A DNA stretch of 64,000 nucleotides from Anoxybacteroides tepidamans (lineage in GTDB: Bacteria > Bacillota > Bacilli > Bacillales > Anoxybacillaceae). Positions 8,363 through 17,193 of the stretch are shown piece after piece. Location: NCBI RefSeq assembly GCF_014201465.1, contig NZ_JACHEP010000003.1:124070-188069 (forward strand), written 5' to 3'. A model generated the notes under the pieces. That model was not told the DNA's origin. It saw only the letters and a list, made by a program, of their open reading frames with translations, and did not search any database. The translations under genes and the position numbers were made by a program. The stretch's first letter is position 1. The number at the start of each line of letters is the position of its first letter.

Positions 8363-10966
8363 TTATACTCCTTTAAACGCTTGTCGGTAAATGTCTGCCA
8401 AGTCACTGACAAGCGGGAGTTTCGGATTGGCTGTTGTACATTGATCTTCGAAAGCGAGTTCGGCTAATTTATCGACTTTACTTTCGAATTCTTGTTTGCT
8501 GACGCCGCATGCTTCAATGCTCAATGGAATATCCAATTCTCTTGCCAGCTTAATGATCGCTTGGATGAGGCTTTCGACGCCTTCTTCGGTTGTCCGCGCC
8601 GGCAAGCCGAGCATTCTTGCAATTTCCGCATAACGCTGATCCGCTACGAAATATTCGTATTTCGGGAACGCGGTAAATTTTTTCGGCTTCGTTGCGTTAT
8701 AGCGAATGACGTGCGGCATTAAAATCGTATTGGCGCGTCCGTGAGGAATATGGAATTCTGCACCGAGTTTGTGCGCTAAACTATGGTTAATGCCTAAAAA
8801 CGCATTCGCAAACGCCATGCCTGCGATCGTTGACGCGTTATGCATTTTTTCGCGAGCTAATTCATCGTTGCCGTTTTTATATGCTCTTGGCAAGTATTCG
8901 AATACAAGCTGGATCGCTTTCATCGCCAAACCGTCTGTATAGTCGTTCGCCATGTTGGACACATATGCTTCGATCGCGTGTGTTAACACGTCCATGCCTG
9001 TATCGGCTGTCACATGCTTCGGCAGCGTCATGACAAATTGCGGGTCGACAATCGCTACATCCGGCGTTAATTCATAGTCTGCCAATGGATATTTAATGTT
9101 ATTTTCTTTATCGGTAATAACCGCAAATGATGTAACTTCTGAACCGGTTCCGGACGTTGTCGGAATCGCCACAAATTGCGCTTTTTGGCCGAGCTTCGGA
9201 TATTTGAAGACACGTTTGCGAATATCTAAAAATTTTTGTTTTAATCCGTTGAAGTCTGTTTCCGGATGTTCATAGAATAACCACATCGCTTTCGCTGCGT
9301 CCATCGCTGAACCGCCGCCAAGCGCGACGATCACGTCCGGTTGGAAGCTTCTCATCATCTCGGCGCCTTTCATGACTGTAGTGAGCGATGGATCCGGTTC
9401 GACTTCCGAGAAAATTTCACAATGGACGTAGTCCGGACGTTTCCGTAAATAGTAGAGCACTTTATCGACATATCCAAGTTTCACCATGCCCGGGTCTGTT
9501 ACGATAAACGCTTTTGAGATATTTGGCATTTTCGCTAAATATTGCGTTGAATTTTTCTCAAAATAAATTTTTGGCGGCACTTTAAACCATTGCATATTGA
9601 CCGTCCTTTTCGCCATTTTCTTAATGTTAATGAGATGAATCGCCCCTACGTTCGTTGATACAGAGTTTCCGCCAAACGTACCGCAACCGAGCGTTAACGA
9701 TGGAATGTAGGCGTTATAAATGTCGCCGATTGCTCCTTGCGAAGATGGTGCATTCACGATAATCCGTCCGGCTTTCATCCGTTTTCCAAATTCGGTAATA
9801 ACATCTTGGTCATCAGAATGGATGACAGCAGAGTGGCCTAATCCGCCGAACGCTAACATTTCTTCGCAACGTTTTAATCCTTCTTCTGTATTGTTCACTT
9901 TATAGCAAGCTAACACAGGGCTTAATTTTTCGCGAGAAAGCGGATATTGCGGACCGACACCTTTTAATTCGGCAACGAGAATTTTCGTGTCTTTCGGTAC
10001 GTCGACACCAGCCATTTTCGCAATTTCATACGCTGGTTTTCCGACGATGTCCGGGTTGACTGCGCACGTATTTTCGTTAATGACCAATTTCTCTACTTTT
10101 TTCTTTTCTTCTTCGTTTAAGAAATAGCAACGGTTGTCGATCATTTCTTTTTTCACTTGATCGTAAATCTCTTTATCGATGATAACGGCTTGCTCGGAAG
10201 CACAAATCATTCCGTTATCAAACGTTTTCGATAAAATTAAATCGTTCACTGCGCGTTTGATGTTCGCTGTTTTTTCGATATAGCAAGGCACGTTACCAGG
10301 CCCCACCCCTAACGCTGGTTTTCCTGAGCTATATGCCGCTTTCACCATTCCTGCACCGCCAGTCGCTAAAATGAGCGAAACGCCTGGATGCGTCATTAAT
10401 TGTTGCGTCGCTTCTAATGAAGGGGTTTCAATCCATTGGATGCAGTGTTCTGGAGCGCCTGCCTTAATCGCGGCGTCGCGCAACACTCTTGCCGCTTCGC
10501 TGCTGCATTTTTGCGCCGATGGATGGAACGCAAAAATGATTGGGTTGCGTGTTTTAATAGAAATAAGCGACTTAAACATGGTCGTTGATGTTGGGTTCGT
10601 TACCGGTGTAACGCCAGCAATGACGCCAACCGGTTCAGCGATTTCCACAATCCCTTCATGCGGGTTTTCGCGGATAATGCCAACTGTTTTATCGTATTTA
10701 ATATTGTGGTATATATATTCTGTCGCGAAAATGTTTTTAATAATTTTGTCTTCATATACACCACGTTTTGTTTCCTCTACCGCCATTTTTGCTAATGGCA
10801 TATGCTGATCGAGCCCAGCTAACGCCATTTCTTTGACAATTTTATCGATCGTTTCTTGGTCGTAGTTGCGGAATTTTTCTAGCGCTTTTTGGGCATTTGC
10901 GACAAGCTGGTCAATCATTTTTGTCACTTCAATTTTTTTGTCTAATACCTTTTCTTCCACCGCCAT
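8363..10966 (-). CDS. adhE: Bifunctional acetaldehyde-CoA/alcohol dehydrogenase AdhE
   Basis: Cytoplasmic two-domain enzyme that reduces acetyl-CoA to acetaldehyde and then ethanol with two NADH. It has 867 residues, the normal full length. The N-terminal aldehyde dehydrogenase domain (about 1-440) shows the NAD loop ILATGGAGMV and the catalytic cysteine in NGMICASEQ. The C-terminal iron-type alcohol dehydrogenase domain (about 455-867) shows GGGSAMDAAK and the histidine-rich metal region GINHSLAHKLGAEFHIPHG. The ATG at 10966 follows AGGAGGGAATCAAC. It converges with pflBA and has its own promoter region with two Rex-like sites. Together with PflB it gives the acetyl-CoA-to-ethanol branch of fermentation. 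Confidence 0.97.
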   Translation of the reverse strand: MAVEEKVLDKKIEVTKMIDQLVANAQKALEKFRNYDQETIDKIVKEMALAGLDQHMPLAKMAVEETKRGVYEDKIIKNIFATEYIYHNIKYDKTVGIIRENPHEGIVEIAEPVGVIAGVTPVTNPTSTTMFKSLISIKTRNPIIFAFHPSAQKCSSEAARVLRDAAIKAGAPEHCIQWIETPSLEATQQLMTHPGVSLILATGGAGMVKAAYSSGKPALGVGPGNVPCYIEKTANIKRAVNDLILSKTFDNGMICASEQAVIIDKEIYDQVKKEMIDNRCYFLNEEEKKKVEKLVINENTCAVNPDIVGKPAYEIAKMAGVDVPKDTKILVAELKGVGPQYPLSREKLSPVLACYKVNNTEEGLKRCEEMLAFGGLGHSAVIHSDDQDVITEFGKRMKAGRIIVNAPSSQGAIGDIYNAYIPSLTLGCGTFGGNSVSTNVGAIHLINIKKMAKRTVNMQWFKVPPKIYFEKNSTQYLAKMPNISKAFIVTDPGMVKLGYVDKVLYYLRKRPDYVHCEIFSEVEPDPSLTTVMKGAEMMRSFQPDVIVALGGGSAMDAAKAMWLFYEHPETDFNGLKQKFLDIRKRVFKYPKLGQKAQFVAIPTTSGTGSEVTSFAVITDKENNIKYPLADYELTPDVAIVDPQFVMTLPKHVTADTGMDVLTHAIEAYVSNMANDYTDGLAMKAIQLVFEYLPRAYKNGNDELAREKMHNASTIAGMAFANAFLGINHSLAHKLGAEFHIPHGRANTILMPHVIRYNATKPKKFTAFPKYEYFVADQRYAEIARMLGLPARTTEEGVESLIQAIIKLARELDIPLSIEACGVSKQEFESKVDKLAELAFEDQCTTANPKLPLVSDLADIYRQAFKGV

Positions 10967-10986
10967 GTTGATTCCCTCCTATCTTT

Positions 10987-11004
10987 TTGTGAAAAATTTC
11001 ACAA
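10987..11004 (-). promoter_or_regulatory. Rex operator in the adhE leader
   Basis: TTGTGAAAAATTTCACAA is an almost perfect palindrome that fits the Rex consensus TTGTGAA-N4-TTCACAA. It lies between the adhE -10 element and the start codon, a position suited to repression when NADH is low. Confidence 0.75.
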
Positions 11005-11052
11005 TTAAGAAGAAAAATTTTAGATGAGAAATCTCTCATCCACCACACTTTC

Positions 11053-11058
11053 ATTATA
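11053..11058 (-). promoter_or_regulatory. Likely -10 element of adhE
   Basis: The minus strand reads TATAAT, a consensus -10. TTGACA occurs at 11087-11082, but the 23-base spacing is too long for a normal sigma-A promoter, so the true -35 is unclear. Confidence 0.45.
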
Positions 11059-11089
11059 AACGATTGGCTCGTATTTAGATATGTCAAAT

Positions 11090-11107
11090 TTGTGAAATAT
11101 TGAGCAA
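11090..11107 (-). promoter_or_regulatory. Second Rex-like operator upstream of adhE
   Basis: TTGTGAAATATTGAGCAA matches the Rex consensus at about 15 of 18 positions and is nearly identical to the reverse complement of the pflB site at 5043-5060. It lies upstream of the adhE -10 element. Confidence 0.6.
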
Positions 11108-11123
11108 ACTTTTTCAGACGAAA

Positions 11124-11156
11124 CGGGCTACCTTGAAAAATAGCCCGCCTTTTTAT
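11124..11156 (+). terminator. Hairpin upstream of the adhE promoter
   Basis: CGGGCTA (11124-11130) and TAGCCCG (11141-11147) form a stem followed by CCTTTTTATT on the plus strand. No plus-strand gene ends here. It may mark the end of minus-strand transcription from the 11.2-12.8 kb genes, although the T-tract is better on the plus strand. Confidence 0.45.
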
Positions 11157-11254
11157 TCGCAAACAAGGTTTCGCGCAATTTTGGTAAATGAAATATCATT
11201 ATACATACGCGTAGTTCGTTTAATAATAACAACATAATTTACTGTCCATATATT

Positions 11255-11368
11255 TTAAGAAGGAATATCGTCTCCGTCTTCAAACATCATCGCTTCAAAC
11301 TCATCACCGATCATTTCTTCAAAACTCTCCAATGTATATGAAAAATCTCTCCACTCGCAAACAATCAT
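11255..11368 (-). CDS. Small acidic ORF of 37 residues
   Basis: ATG at 11368 to TAA at 11255 encodes a 37-residue peptide that starts MIVCEWRDFSYTLESFEEM and ends in an acidic tail with DGDDIPS. A good ribosome binding site, TAGGAGTG, lies 9 bases upstream of the start. I do not recognise a family. It follows the Schlafen-type gene on the same strand, 78 bp away, and could be its small partner or a free-standing regulator. Coding is supported only by the ribosome binding site and the clean reading frame. Confidence 0.45.
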   Translation of the reverse strand: MIVCEWRDFSYTLESFEEMIGDEFEAMMFEDGDDIPS

Positions 11369-11445
11369 AACTTTCACTCCTACCTGCTGTTTGATTTTAT
11401 TGTAATACGTTTTTCATCCCATCATGCACGATACTATTGAACAAA

Positions 11446-12822
11446 TCATGAATCTTGCTTTGCCTTGTACGCCTGACGCGGATGATTCGGTTGCTCTGGA
11501 TACTTCAGCTGAATTTTTCCTTCTTCTAATAGTTTGGCTAAATAGTTATTTCGCAATCCATCCGATGTTCGGTCCAATAAATGAGCCAATTCTTTTAGCA
11601 TGAGCGGCCTGATTGCACAAAGCTGCAAAATGATTTGTTCCATTATATTTGGATGAAGCCTTTTTTTCTTACGCGCCGTTTCTGCTATTCGCCATAATGC
11701 TTCATCCGCCTCTTCACAATCATACCCGTTTCCGTTATTTACGGACTTCAGTCGTTTATTTATGGAGTTTGGTTCGTTGTTTACTGATTGACCTTTTTTA
11801 TCTACGGAGTTTAGTTCGTTGTTTACGAAGTACAAGTCGTTATTCATAGAGATCGCCATACTATCTATGGAGTTTGGTTCGTTATTTATAGAGTTAAAAT
11901 CGTTATTTATGAAGTCTCGTTCGTTATTTACGGAGTCGTCCGTATCCTCTTCCAGCTCATTGTCGATCCCATCGCTCACATTCTGTATCATCGAACTATG
12001 ATCATCTGTTTCAAATGATGCCGCTGTTTCATCTGGAAAAACCACATCGTATCGCTTCATCGTCAATGTTAAAATCGTGCGTTCCGGATCGGCTTGTTGA
12101 AAAAACTCCGGCTGCTTCCATTGACGATATTTCCACATCGACTCAATATAATTCAATCCCGATCCAGCCCGTCTACAAAGACCGATTAAAATAAACATTT
12201 TAAATAAATTCGGATTGCGCAAATGGCTCATTCCGCCAACCCAAGCGGATTCAATAGGAATGCGGAGCAAGCCAGGATTCGAAAAACGGTATATATCTGA
12301 CTCTTTTTCAATGACAATTCCCCCTTCTCTTGAATAATCAGCATGAACTAACGAATTGACCACAGCTTCGTGCAGCGCCGAACGTAAAGGATCGTCGTAG
12401 TCAACTATGTTGTCCATCACTTTAAAATAAAAATCATACACATTTCCTGACCATGTTCCGTCTTGGGAAGTAAACCGCTTTGTCCAACCGTTTATCGCAA
12501 AAGCTCCTGAATTTTCTCGATACTCAAGAAAATATTGCGGTAATACTTCCGTAATGATTCGCTCTTCGCTAAACATCAGAAGCCCGGCAACTGTAACCCC
12601 TTCTTTACTGCTGTTTCTCAGTTTTCCCCACGCACCAATTTTGTATAAAAATTCTTTCGTCTCAAGCCCGTTCCAAGGGTGATGAGGCTTCACCGTTGCG
12701 AATTTCTCACGATAATGTTTTACAGATTCGAAATTCAATTCGTTTAATCCGTAATGTTCCAGAATGAAATTATCCGACAATGTAAGTGATTGTTCATCCG
12801 AAAGATTTGTATATTTGTTCAC
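11446..12822 (-). CDS. Schlafen/AlbA_2-type ATP-binding transcriptional regulator-like protein, short N-terminus
   Basis: Resembles COG2865 proteins, which combine an AlbA_2 (Schlafen) domain, a GHKL-type ATP-binding domain and a winged helix. Visible parts: family region FESVKHYREKFATVKPHHPW and GVTVAGLLMF (residues 30-90), a GHKL N-box LHEAVVNSLVHADY (about 150), a glycine motif CRRAGSGLNYIES (about 220), a repeat linker (about 296-365) and a winged-helix-like C-terminus. Family members as I recall them carry about 100 or more residues of AlbA_2 domain before this point; here the protein starts inside it. The GTG at 12822 follows GAGGGAG at good spacing, so the short form may really be translated. 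It may be an N-terminally truncated relic. Confidence 0.65.
   Translation of the reverse strand: MNKYTNLSDEQSLTLSDNFILEHYGLNELNFESVKHYREKFATVKPHHPWNGLETKEFLYKIGAWGKLRNSSKEGVTVAGLLMFSEERIITEVLPQYFLEYRENSGAFAINGWTKRFTSQDGTWSGNVYDFYFKVMDNIVDYDDPLRSALHEAVVNSLVHADYSREGGIVIEKESDIYRFSNPGLLRIPIESAWVGGMSHLRNPNLFKMFILIGLCRRAGSGLNYIESMWKYRQWKQPEFFQQADPERTILTLTMKRYDVVFPDETAASFETDDHSSMIQNVSDGIDNELEEDTDDSVNNERDFINNDFNSINNEPNSIDSMAISMNNDLYFVNNELNSVDKKGQSVNNEPNSINKRLKSVNNGNGYDCEEADEALWRIAETARKKKRLHPNIMEQIILQLCAIRPLMLKELAHLLDRTSDGLRNNYLAKLLEEGKIQLKYPEQPNHPRQAYKAKQDS
11728..11937 (-). repeat. Ten-unit, 21-bp in-frame repeat coding for heptads
   Basis: Ten consecutive 7-residue units of the pattern x-S-[VI]-N-N-E-x are encoded inside the Schlafen-type gene, for example NSINNEP, QSVNNEP, DFINNDF and YFVNNEL. 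The DNA shows the same 21-bp period (GTTATTTA or GTTGTTTA cores). The units are diverged, so this is an old expansion, probably a flexible asparagine-rich linker. Confidence 0.75.
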
Positions 12823-13013
12823 TTCCAATCTCCCTCTTACATTATTTTATGAAAATAAAACCGTTTGTCTCTGCTTCTTATTTTACCACCTTTCTTATTT
12901 ATTGCGGGCGGCGGCAAAAAAGAAAATGGAACGACTTGTCCATCAATAGGGATAATTTTTTTATTTTAAGGAAATTTATGTATATAGTCTAAATGATGAG
13001 GAGGTTATTCACC

Positions 13014-14540
13014 ATGCACTCTCTCCCGCTATCTGTTGAACCGTACTGGCGAACGTCTGTTGCAATTCCATTTTTTCCACCGTTAACAGAAGACATCCAT
13101 GCTGATGTGGCGATCGTCGGCGGCGGAATTTCCGGAATTACAACCGCTTATTTGCTCACGAAAGCAGGGGTCAAAGTTGCGATGATCGAGGCCGATCGCC
13201 TATTAAACGGAACAACGGGGCACACAACAGCTAAAATTACCGCTCAACACGATCTCATCTATGATGAGTTCATCCATCATCTTGGCAAAGAAAAAGCAAG
13301 GCTGTACTATGAAGCGTGTACAGAAGCATTGCAGTTTATAAAGACAACCATCCAAGAACAACAAATCGACTGCGATTGGGCAGAAGAGGATGCATACATT
13401 TATACAAACTCAGACGCATCAATGAGCAAGCTGATCAATGAATGGAAAGCATATGAAAAGCTTGGCATTCATGGAGAATTCGTGGAAACGATTCCGCTTC
13501 CGATCGCTGTCAAAGCAGCGCTCGTTATGAAACAACAAGCGCAATTCCATCCTTTGAAATATTTGCAAAAACTCGTAGAAACGATTGTGCAAAAAGGCGG
13601 AATGATTTATGAACATACTCCTGCGCGGGATGTGGAACAAGGAGAAATGTTAACGGTTATTACAAGACATCATAAACGGCTGACGTGCCAACATCTCATC
13701 GTTTGTTCCCATTTTCCGTTTTATGACGGCGGGTTTTATTTTTCAAGAATGTATGCCGAACGCTCATACGTGTTGGCTGTGCAAATCGACGGACATTATC
13801 CAGGCGGCATGTACTTAAGCGCTGATGAACCGAAGCGGTCAATCCGCTCTGCGAAAGCGGCCAACGGTAGCGAACTCCTTCTTATCGGCGGGGAAAGCCA
13901 TAAGACAGGACAAGGCGTGCCGACAATCCGGCATTATGAGGCGCTCCAGTCTTTTGCGTCCGACTTATTTACAGTGACGTCGATTCCTTACCGATGGTCT
14001 GCCCAAGATTTAACAACATTGGACAAAGTGCCGTACATCGGCAAGATGACCGCCAACACCCGAAACGTCTATGTCGCGACAGGATATCGAAAATGGGGGA
14101 TGACAAACGGGACAGTCGCAGGGTTGCTATTAACCGACTTGATCACGGGACGGGACAACCGATATCACGACCTTTATACGCCATCGCGGTTTTATGCTGA
14201 CCCAAGCGTCAAACATTTCATTACACAAAATTTGGATGTCGCGAAGCATCTCATCGAAGGAAAAATCGAAATGGCCGTTCGCATGCCGAACGACCTAGCT
14301 AACAGCGAAGGCGCTGTTGTCCTTGTCAACGGCAAACGGGCAGGTGCCTATAAAGACGAAAACGGGACATTGTCCGTCGTCGACACGACGTGCACGCATA
14401 TAGGATGCGAACTCGAATGGAACAGCGGCGACCGCACATGGGACTGTCCTTGCCACGGCTCCCGCTTCTCCATCCACGGCGATGTCATCGAAGGGCCGGC
14501 GAAACAGCCGCTTACAAAAATGAAATGTCAGGAATCATAG
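13014..14540 (+). CDS. FAD-dependent oxidoreductase with C-terminal Rieske domain (YhfW-like)
   Basis: About 508 residues. The N-terminal DAO-type FAD domain begins with DVAIVGGGISGITTAYLL, a dinucleotide-binding motif, and continues through the substrate part to VYVATGYRKWGMTNG. A Rieske [2Fe-2S] domain follows (about 425-508), with ligands in CTHIGCELEW and CPCHGSRFS. B. subtilis YhfW has the same architecture. Electron donor and substrate are unknown; a soluble oxidase or dehydrogenase role is inferred. The ATG at 13014 follows GAGGAGG at 9 bases; an upstream in-frame ATG at 12993 has no ribosome binding site. It is a single-gene unit with its own terminator. Confidence 0.85.
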   Translation: MHSLPLSVEPYWRTSVAIPFFPPLTEDIHADVAIVGGGISGITTAYLLTKAGVKVAMIEADRLLNGTTGHTTAKITAQHDLIYDEFIHHLGKEKARLYYEACTEALQFIKTTIQEQQIDCDWAEEDAYIYTNSDASMSKLINEWKAYEKLGIHGEFVETIPLPIAVKAALVMKQQAQFHPLKYLQKLVETIVQKGGMIYEHTPARDVEQGEMLTVITRHHKRLTCQHLIVCSHFPFYDGGFYFSRMYAERSYVLAVQIDGHYPGGMYLSADEPKRSIRSAKAANGSELLLIGGESHKTGQGVPTIRHYEALQSFASDLFTVTSIPYRWSAQDLTTLDKVPYIGKMTANTRNVYVATGYRKWGMTNGTVAGLLLTDLITGRDNRYHDLYTPSRFYADPSVKHFITQNLDVAKHLIEGKIEMAVRMPNDLANSEGAVVLVNGKRAGAYKDENGTLSVVDTTCTHIGCELEWNSGDRTWDCPCHGSRFSIHGDVIEGPAKQPLTKMKCQES

Positions 14541-14568
14541 CAGTCGCAACGATTTGCGGCTGAAAGAG

Positions 14569-14602
14569 GCGGTCTCGGTCATGACGGAGACCGCTCTGTT
14601 TT
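14569..14602 (+). terminator. Terminator after the Rieske oxidoreductase gene
   Basis: GCGGTCTC (14569-14576) pairs with GAGACCGC (14587-14594), followed by TCTGTTTTC. Confidence 0.8.
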
Positions 14603-14635
14603 CATGAACAAACGCTCGGACACTCATGACTTGAG

Positions 14636-15781
14636 TTATGATCTGTTGATGTTCATGCCGATGTTTAGTAGCGCCGCTATATGACGAGCCGTCCGCTCCA
14701 CATAGCAAGCAGCCTGATCGATCGCTTTCGAAAGCGGCATAACCCCTGGCACAATGCTGTAGAGAGCGTCGATTCCGTACTGTAAGACGATGTCGCTATC
14801 GTCTGACAACGAGCCAGCCAAAGCGATAACCGGAATCCTATGCTTTTTCGCCGCCTTCGCGACACCGACCGGTGTTTTTCCATATATCGTTTGACCGTCG
14901 ATCCGCCCTTCACCTGTCATAACAAGCGACGCGCCTTCAACTTTCTTGTCAAACTGAACCGCCTCTAACACAATGTCAATCCCTCTTTTTAGCTCCGCAT
15001 CGAGAAACGCTAACAAACCGGCGCCAAGCCCACCCGCTGCACCGGCGCCGGGAACGTTGACTTGTTTTCCGAGCGTTTGAGCAATAACTTCTGCATAGCG
15101 TTGTAAATTTTCGTCCAGCTGTCGCACCATGTCCGGCGTCGCCCCTTTTTGCGGCCCAAATACAACCGAGGCTCCTTGTGGCCCTGTTAACGGATTATCG
15201 ACATCGCATGCCACTTCCACTCTGACGTGTTTCAGTCTCGGGTCAAGCTGCGACACATCGATTTTCGCCAGTCGCGACAAGCTTCCTCCACCAAAAGCGA
15301 GTTCTTGCCCATCTCCGTCTAACATCCTTCCGCCGAGCGCCTGCACCATCCCTGCGCCGCCGTCATTTGTGGCACTCCCACCGATGCCGATGATCATATG
15401 TTCCACACCGCAGTCAAGCGCCGCCCGAATTAATTCCCCTGTCCCTCTCGTTGTCGCAATCAGCGGGTTCCGCTTCTCGTGCGGAACAAGATGCAACCCG
15501 GAAGCAGCCGCCATCTCGATCACCGCTGTTTTTCCGCCCCCAAGCAAGCCAAAAAAAGCATTAACTGGATCCCCTAACGGCCCTGTTACTTTTTTTTCGA
15601 CGATCTTGCCACCTGTCGCATCTACAAGCGCTTGCACCGTACCTTCGCCGCCATCGGCCATCGGGATTTTCACATATTCCGCGTCTGGAAATACGCGGCG
15701 AAACCCTCTTTCAATGGCATTAGCCACTTGAAACGCCGACATACTTTCTTTAAATGAATCAGGCGCAATGACAATTTTCAT
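14636..15781 (-). CDS. glxK: Glycerate kinase (family I)
   Basis: Phosphorylates D-glycerate with ATP, usually giving 2-phosphoglycerate in this family, and so feeds glycerate or glyoxylate carbon into glycolysis. It has 381 residues, the typical length. It begins MKIVIAPDSFKESMSA, a hallmark of GlxK/GarK. Further family motifs are MADGGEGTVQALV, IGIGGSATNDGGAGMVQALG, GAGAAGGLGAGL and MTGEGRIDGQTIYGKTP. The ATG at 15781 follows GGGGAGCG; the upstream in-frame extension to 15817 lacks family sequence. It appears monocistronic, with no glyoxylate-pathway genes beside it, so its physiological context here is unclear. Confidence 0.93.
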   Translation of the reverse strand: MKIVIAPDSFKESMSAFQVANAIERGFRRVFPDAEYVKIPMADGGEGTVQALVDATGGKIVEKKVTGPLGDPVNAFFGLLGGGKTAVIEMAAASGLHLVPHEKRNPLIATTRGTGELIRAALDCGVEHMIIGIGGSATNDGGAGMVQALGGRMLDGDGQELAFGGGSLSRLAKIDVSQLDPRLKHVRVEVACDVDNPLTGPQGASVVFGPQKGATPDMVRQLDENLQRYAEVIAQTLGKQVNVPGAGAAGGLGAGLLAFLDAELKRGIDIVLEAVQFDKKVEGASLVMTGEGRIDGQTIYGKTPVGVAKAAKKHRIPVIALAGSLSDDSDIVLQYGIDALYSIVPGVMPLSKAIDQAACYVERTARHIAALLNIGMNINRS

Positions 15782-15877
15782 CGTTTTCGCTCCCCATTTC
15801 TTAAAAATCTGTATCAACTATCTTTCAGTCATTTTTATCAAATCACATCATCTATTCTTATGTCCAGCAAACAAAAT

Positions 15878-15902
15878 GCTGGTCCCGCCATCTGGAACCA
15901 GC
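15878..15902 (-). terminator. Terminator after the desaturase gene
   Basis: On the minus strand GCTGGTTCC pairs with GGGACCAGC (one G-U pair), followed by ATTTTGTTTG. Confidence 0.75.
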
Positions 15903-15911
15903 ACGTCGTTT

Positions 15912-17039
15912 TTATTCTTTCATTTGCCCAACAGCCTTTTTAACTATCAATGTTTCTTTCGCTACATTCGCAAAACTCTTTCTAGTTTCCGATCCGATTT
16001 TACGGTATTCGATGCGGGACGGATCCAACCCATATCCTAACGACCCGTATACGTTTCCTTGGCGCGGCTCGATCAATTCGGTTTGCTGGTAATAAAGCCT
16101 TGGCGTCTTCCAAAGCGCCCATAACGCTTGGATCATCGGCATTTCGTGGTAGCGATCCGGCCACATCTTTTTGATATGTTTTTTCACTAACGGATAATAT
16201 TTCGAGCTCATACTTGGGAACAGATGGTGCTCTGTATGATATGAAAAATTAAAGTGAAGTACATCGAGCCATTTCGGAACCGTAACAGATAGGCTGTTGG
16301 CAAGCGGGTCGTTTACTGGGACTAACGGATTTAAGCGATGGTTCGTGGAAATATAGCTCATTACAATGAAGTTGGCAATCAATAGCGGCAGCAAAAAGAT
16401 AAAGAACCAATTGGCAAATCCGACGACAAACAGCAAGCCAATCCATGTCGCCCACGGCAATAAAAACTGAAAGAAAACAACGCCGCGGTTTTTAGGCTGA
16501 AAATCTTTCAGAAAATAAAACAACATTCTTATCGAATGAAGCGTAAACGTAATCGCTAACGAACTAAATGCGAAAAATGCCCGGATGGGAAACGGAATTT
16601 TATACACCCAGCGCAGCATCCGGCTTCGCGCTAATTTTTCCAACCCTGGCCATGCATCAGGATCTTTCTCTTCATCTTGCGTATGCGCATGATGCGTCAC
16701 ATTGTGCCATTTTCTCCATAGCTTTGGACCTGTGCATAGCGGCCAAAACGCAACCGCTCCGAGAAAATCCCGCAACCACGGCGTCCGCACGACGGTACCG
16801 TGCAAAATCTCATGTCCTAAAAATCCTAACGCTGCAAAACTGAACCCTAACACGACAGAAATGAGCGTATTCCATATCGGATGAAGATCCAGTAAAGAAA
16901 TGGCGAGAATGCCACTAAGCGCTATAAGCAAATACATAAGACCACCGAAAAGGCGCGAAGGAACAGGCTGGAACGCTTTCTTCGGCAAATGCGGAGACAG
17001 TTTCGCCGCATACCAGCCAAACGAATGAAACTCTTTCAT
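15912..17039 (-). CDS. Membrane fatty acid desaturase
   Basis: Integral membrane di-iron desaturase that introduces a double bond in lipid acyl chains. It has 375 residues. The three histidine boxes are present: HEILHG (about 92-97), HNVTHHAH (about 133-140) and HTEHHLF (about 277-283). Hydrophobic segments flank them. The HEILHG first box differs from the B. subtilis Des type (HDCGH), so regiospecificity should not be assumed. The ATG at 17039 follows GAAAGGAG. A likely promoter lies at 17193-17164 on the minus strand, next to an AT-rich palindrome. It would adjust membrane fluidity. Confidence 0.88.
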   Translation of the reverse strand: MKEFHSFGWYAAKLSPHLPKKAFQPVPSRLFGGLMYLLIALSGILAISLLDLHPIWNTLISVVLGFSFAALGFLGHEILHGTVVRTPWLRDFLGAVAFWPLCTGPKLWRKWHNVTHHAHTQDEEKDPDAWPGLEKLARSRMLRWVYKIPFPIRAFFAFSSLAITFTLHSIRMLFYFLKDFQPKNRGVVFFQFLLPWATWIGLLFVVGFANWFFIFLLPLLIANFIVMSYISTNHRLNPLVPVNDPLANSLSVTVPKWLDVLHFNFSYHTEHHLFPSMSSKYYPLVKKHIKKMWPDRYHEMPMIQALWALWKTPRLYYQQTELIEPRQGNVYGSLGYGLDPSRIEYRKIGSETRKSFANVAKETLIVKKAVGQMKE

Positions 17040-17163
17040 TTCATGACTCCTTTCAACTTAAACCTTTTGCCTGCAAAAAAATTGACAAAAGGTGCGAAAC
17101 CAACATAAATTGCAATCTTCTGAAAAAAAAAAAACTTATATTGTGATTCGCTACTTTTGTTCC

Positions 17164-17193
17164 ATCCTAACACCTTTCCGCTCGTCCTGTCAA
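17164..17193 (-). promoter_or_regulatory. Likely desaturase promoter
   Basis: On the minus strand TTGACA (17193-17188) and TAGGAT (17169-17164) are separated by 18 bases. Just upstream, 17200-17216 holds an imperfect palindrome (ATAATACCTAGTAATAA on the minus strand) that agrees with the FapR operator at about 12 of 17 positions, a weak match. I see nothing else clear between 17217 and 17422. Confidence 0.45.

Noticed and set aside
15129..15731. 200-residue plus-strand open frame opposite glxK
   Set aside because: Composition is proline/serine-rich shadow sequence antisense to a clear glycerate kinase, with no ribosome binding site.
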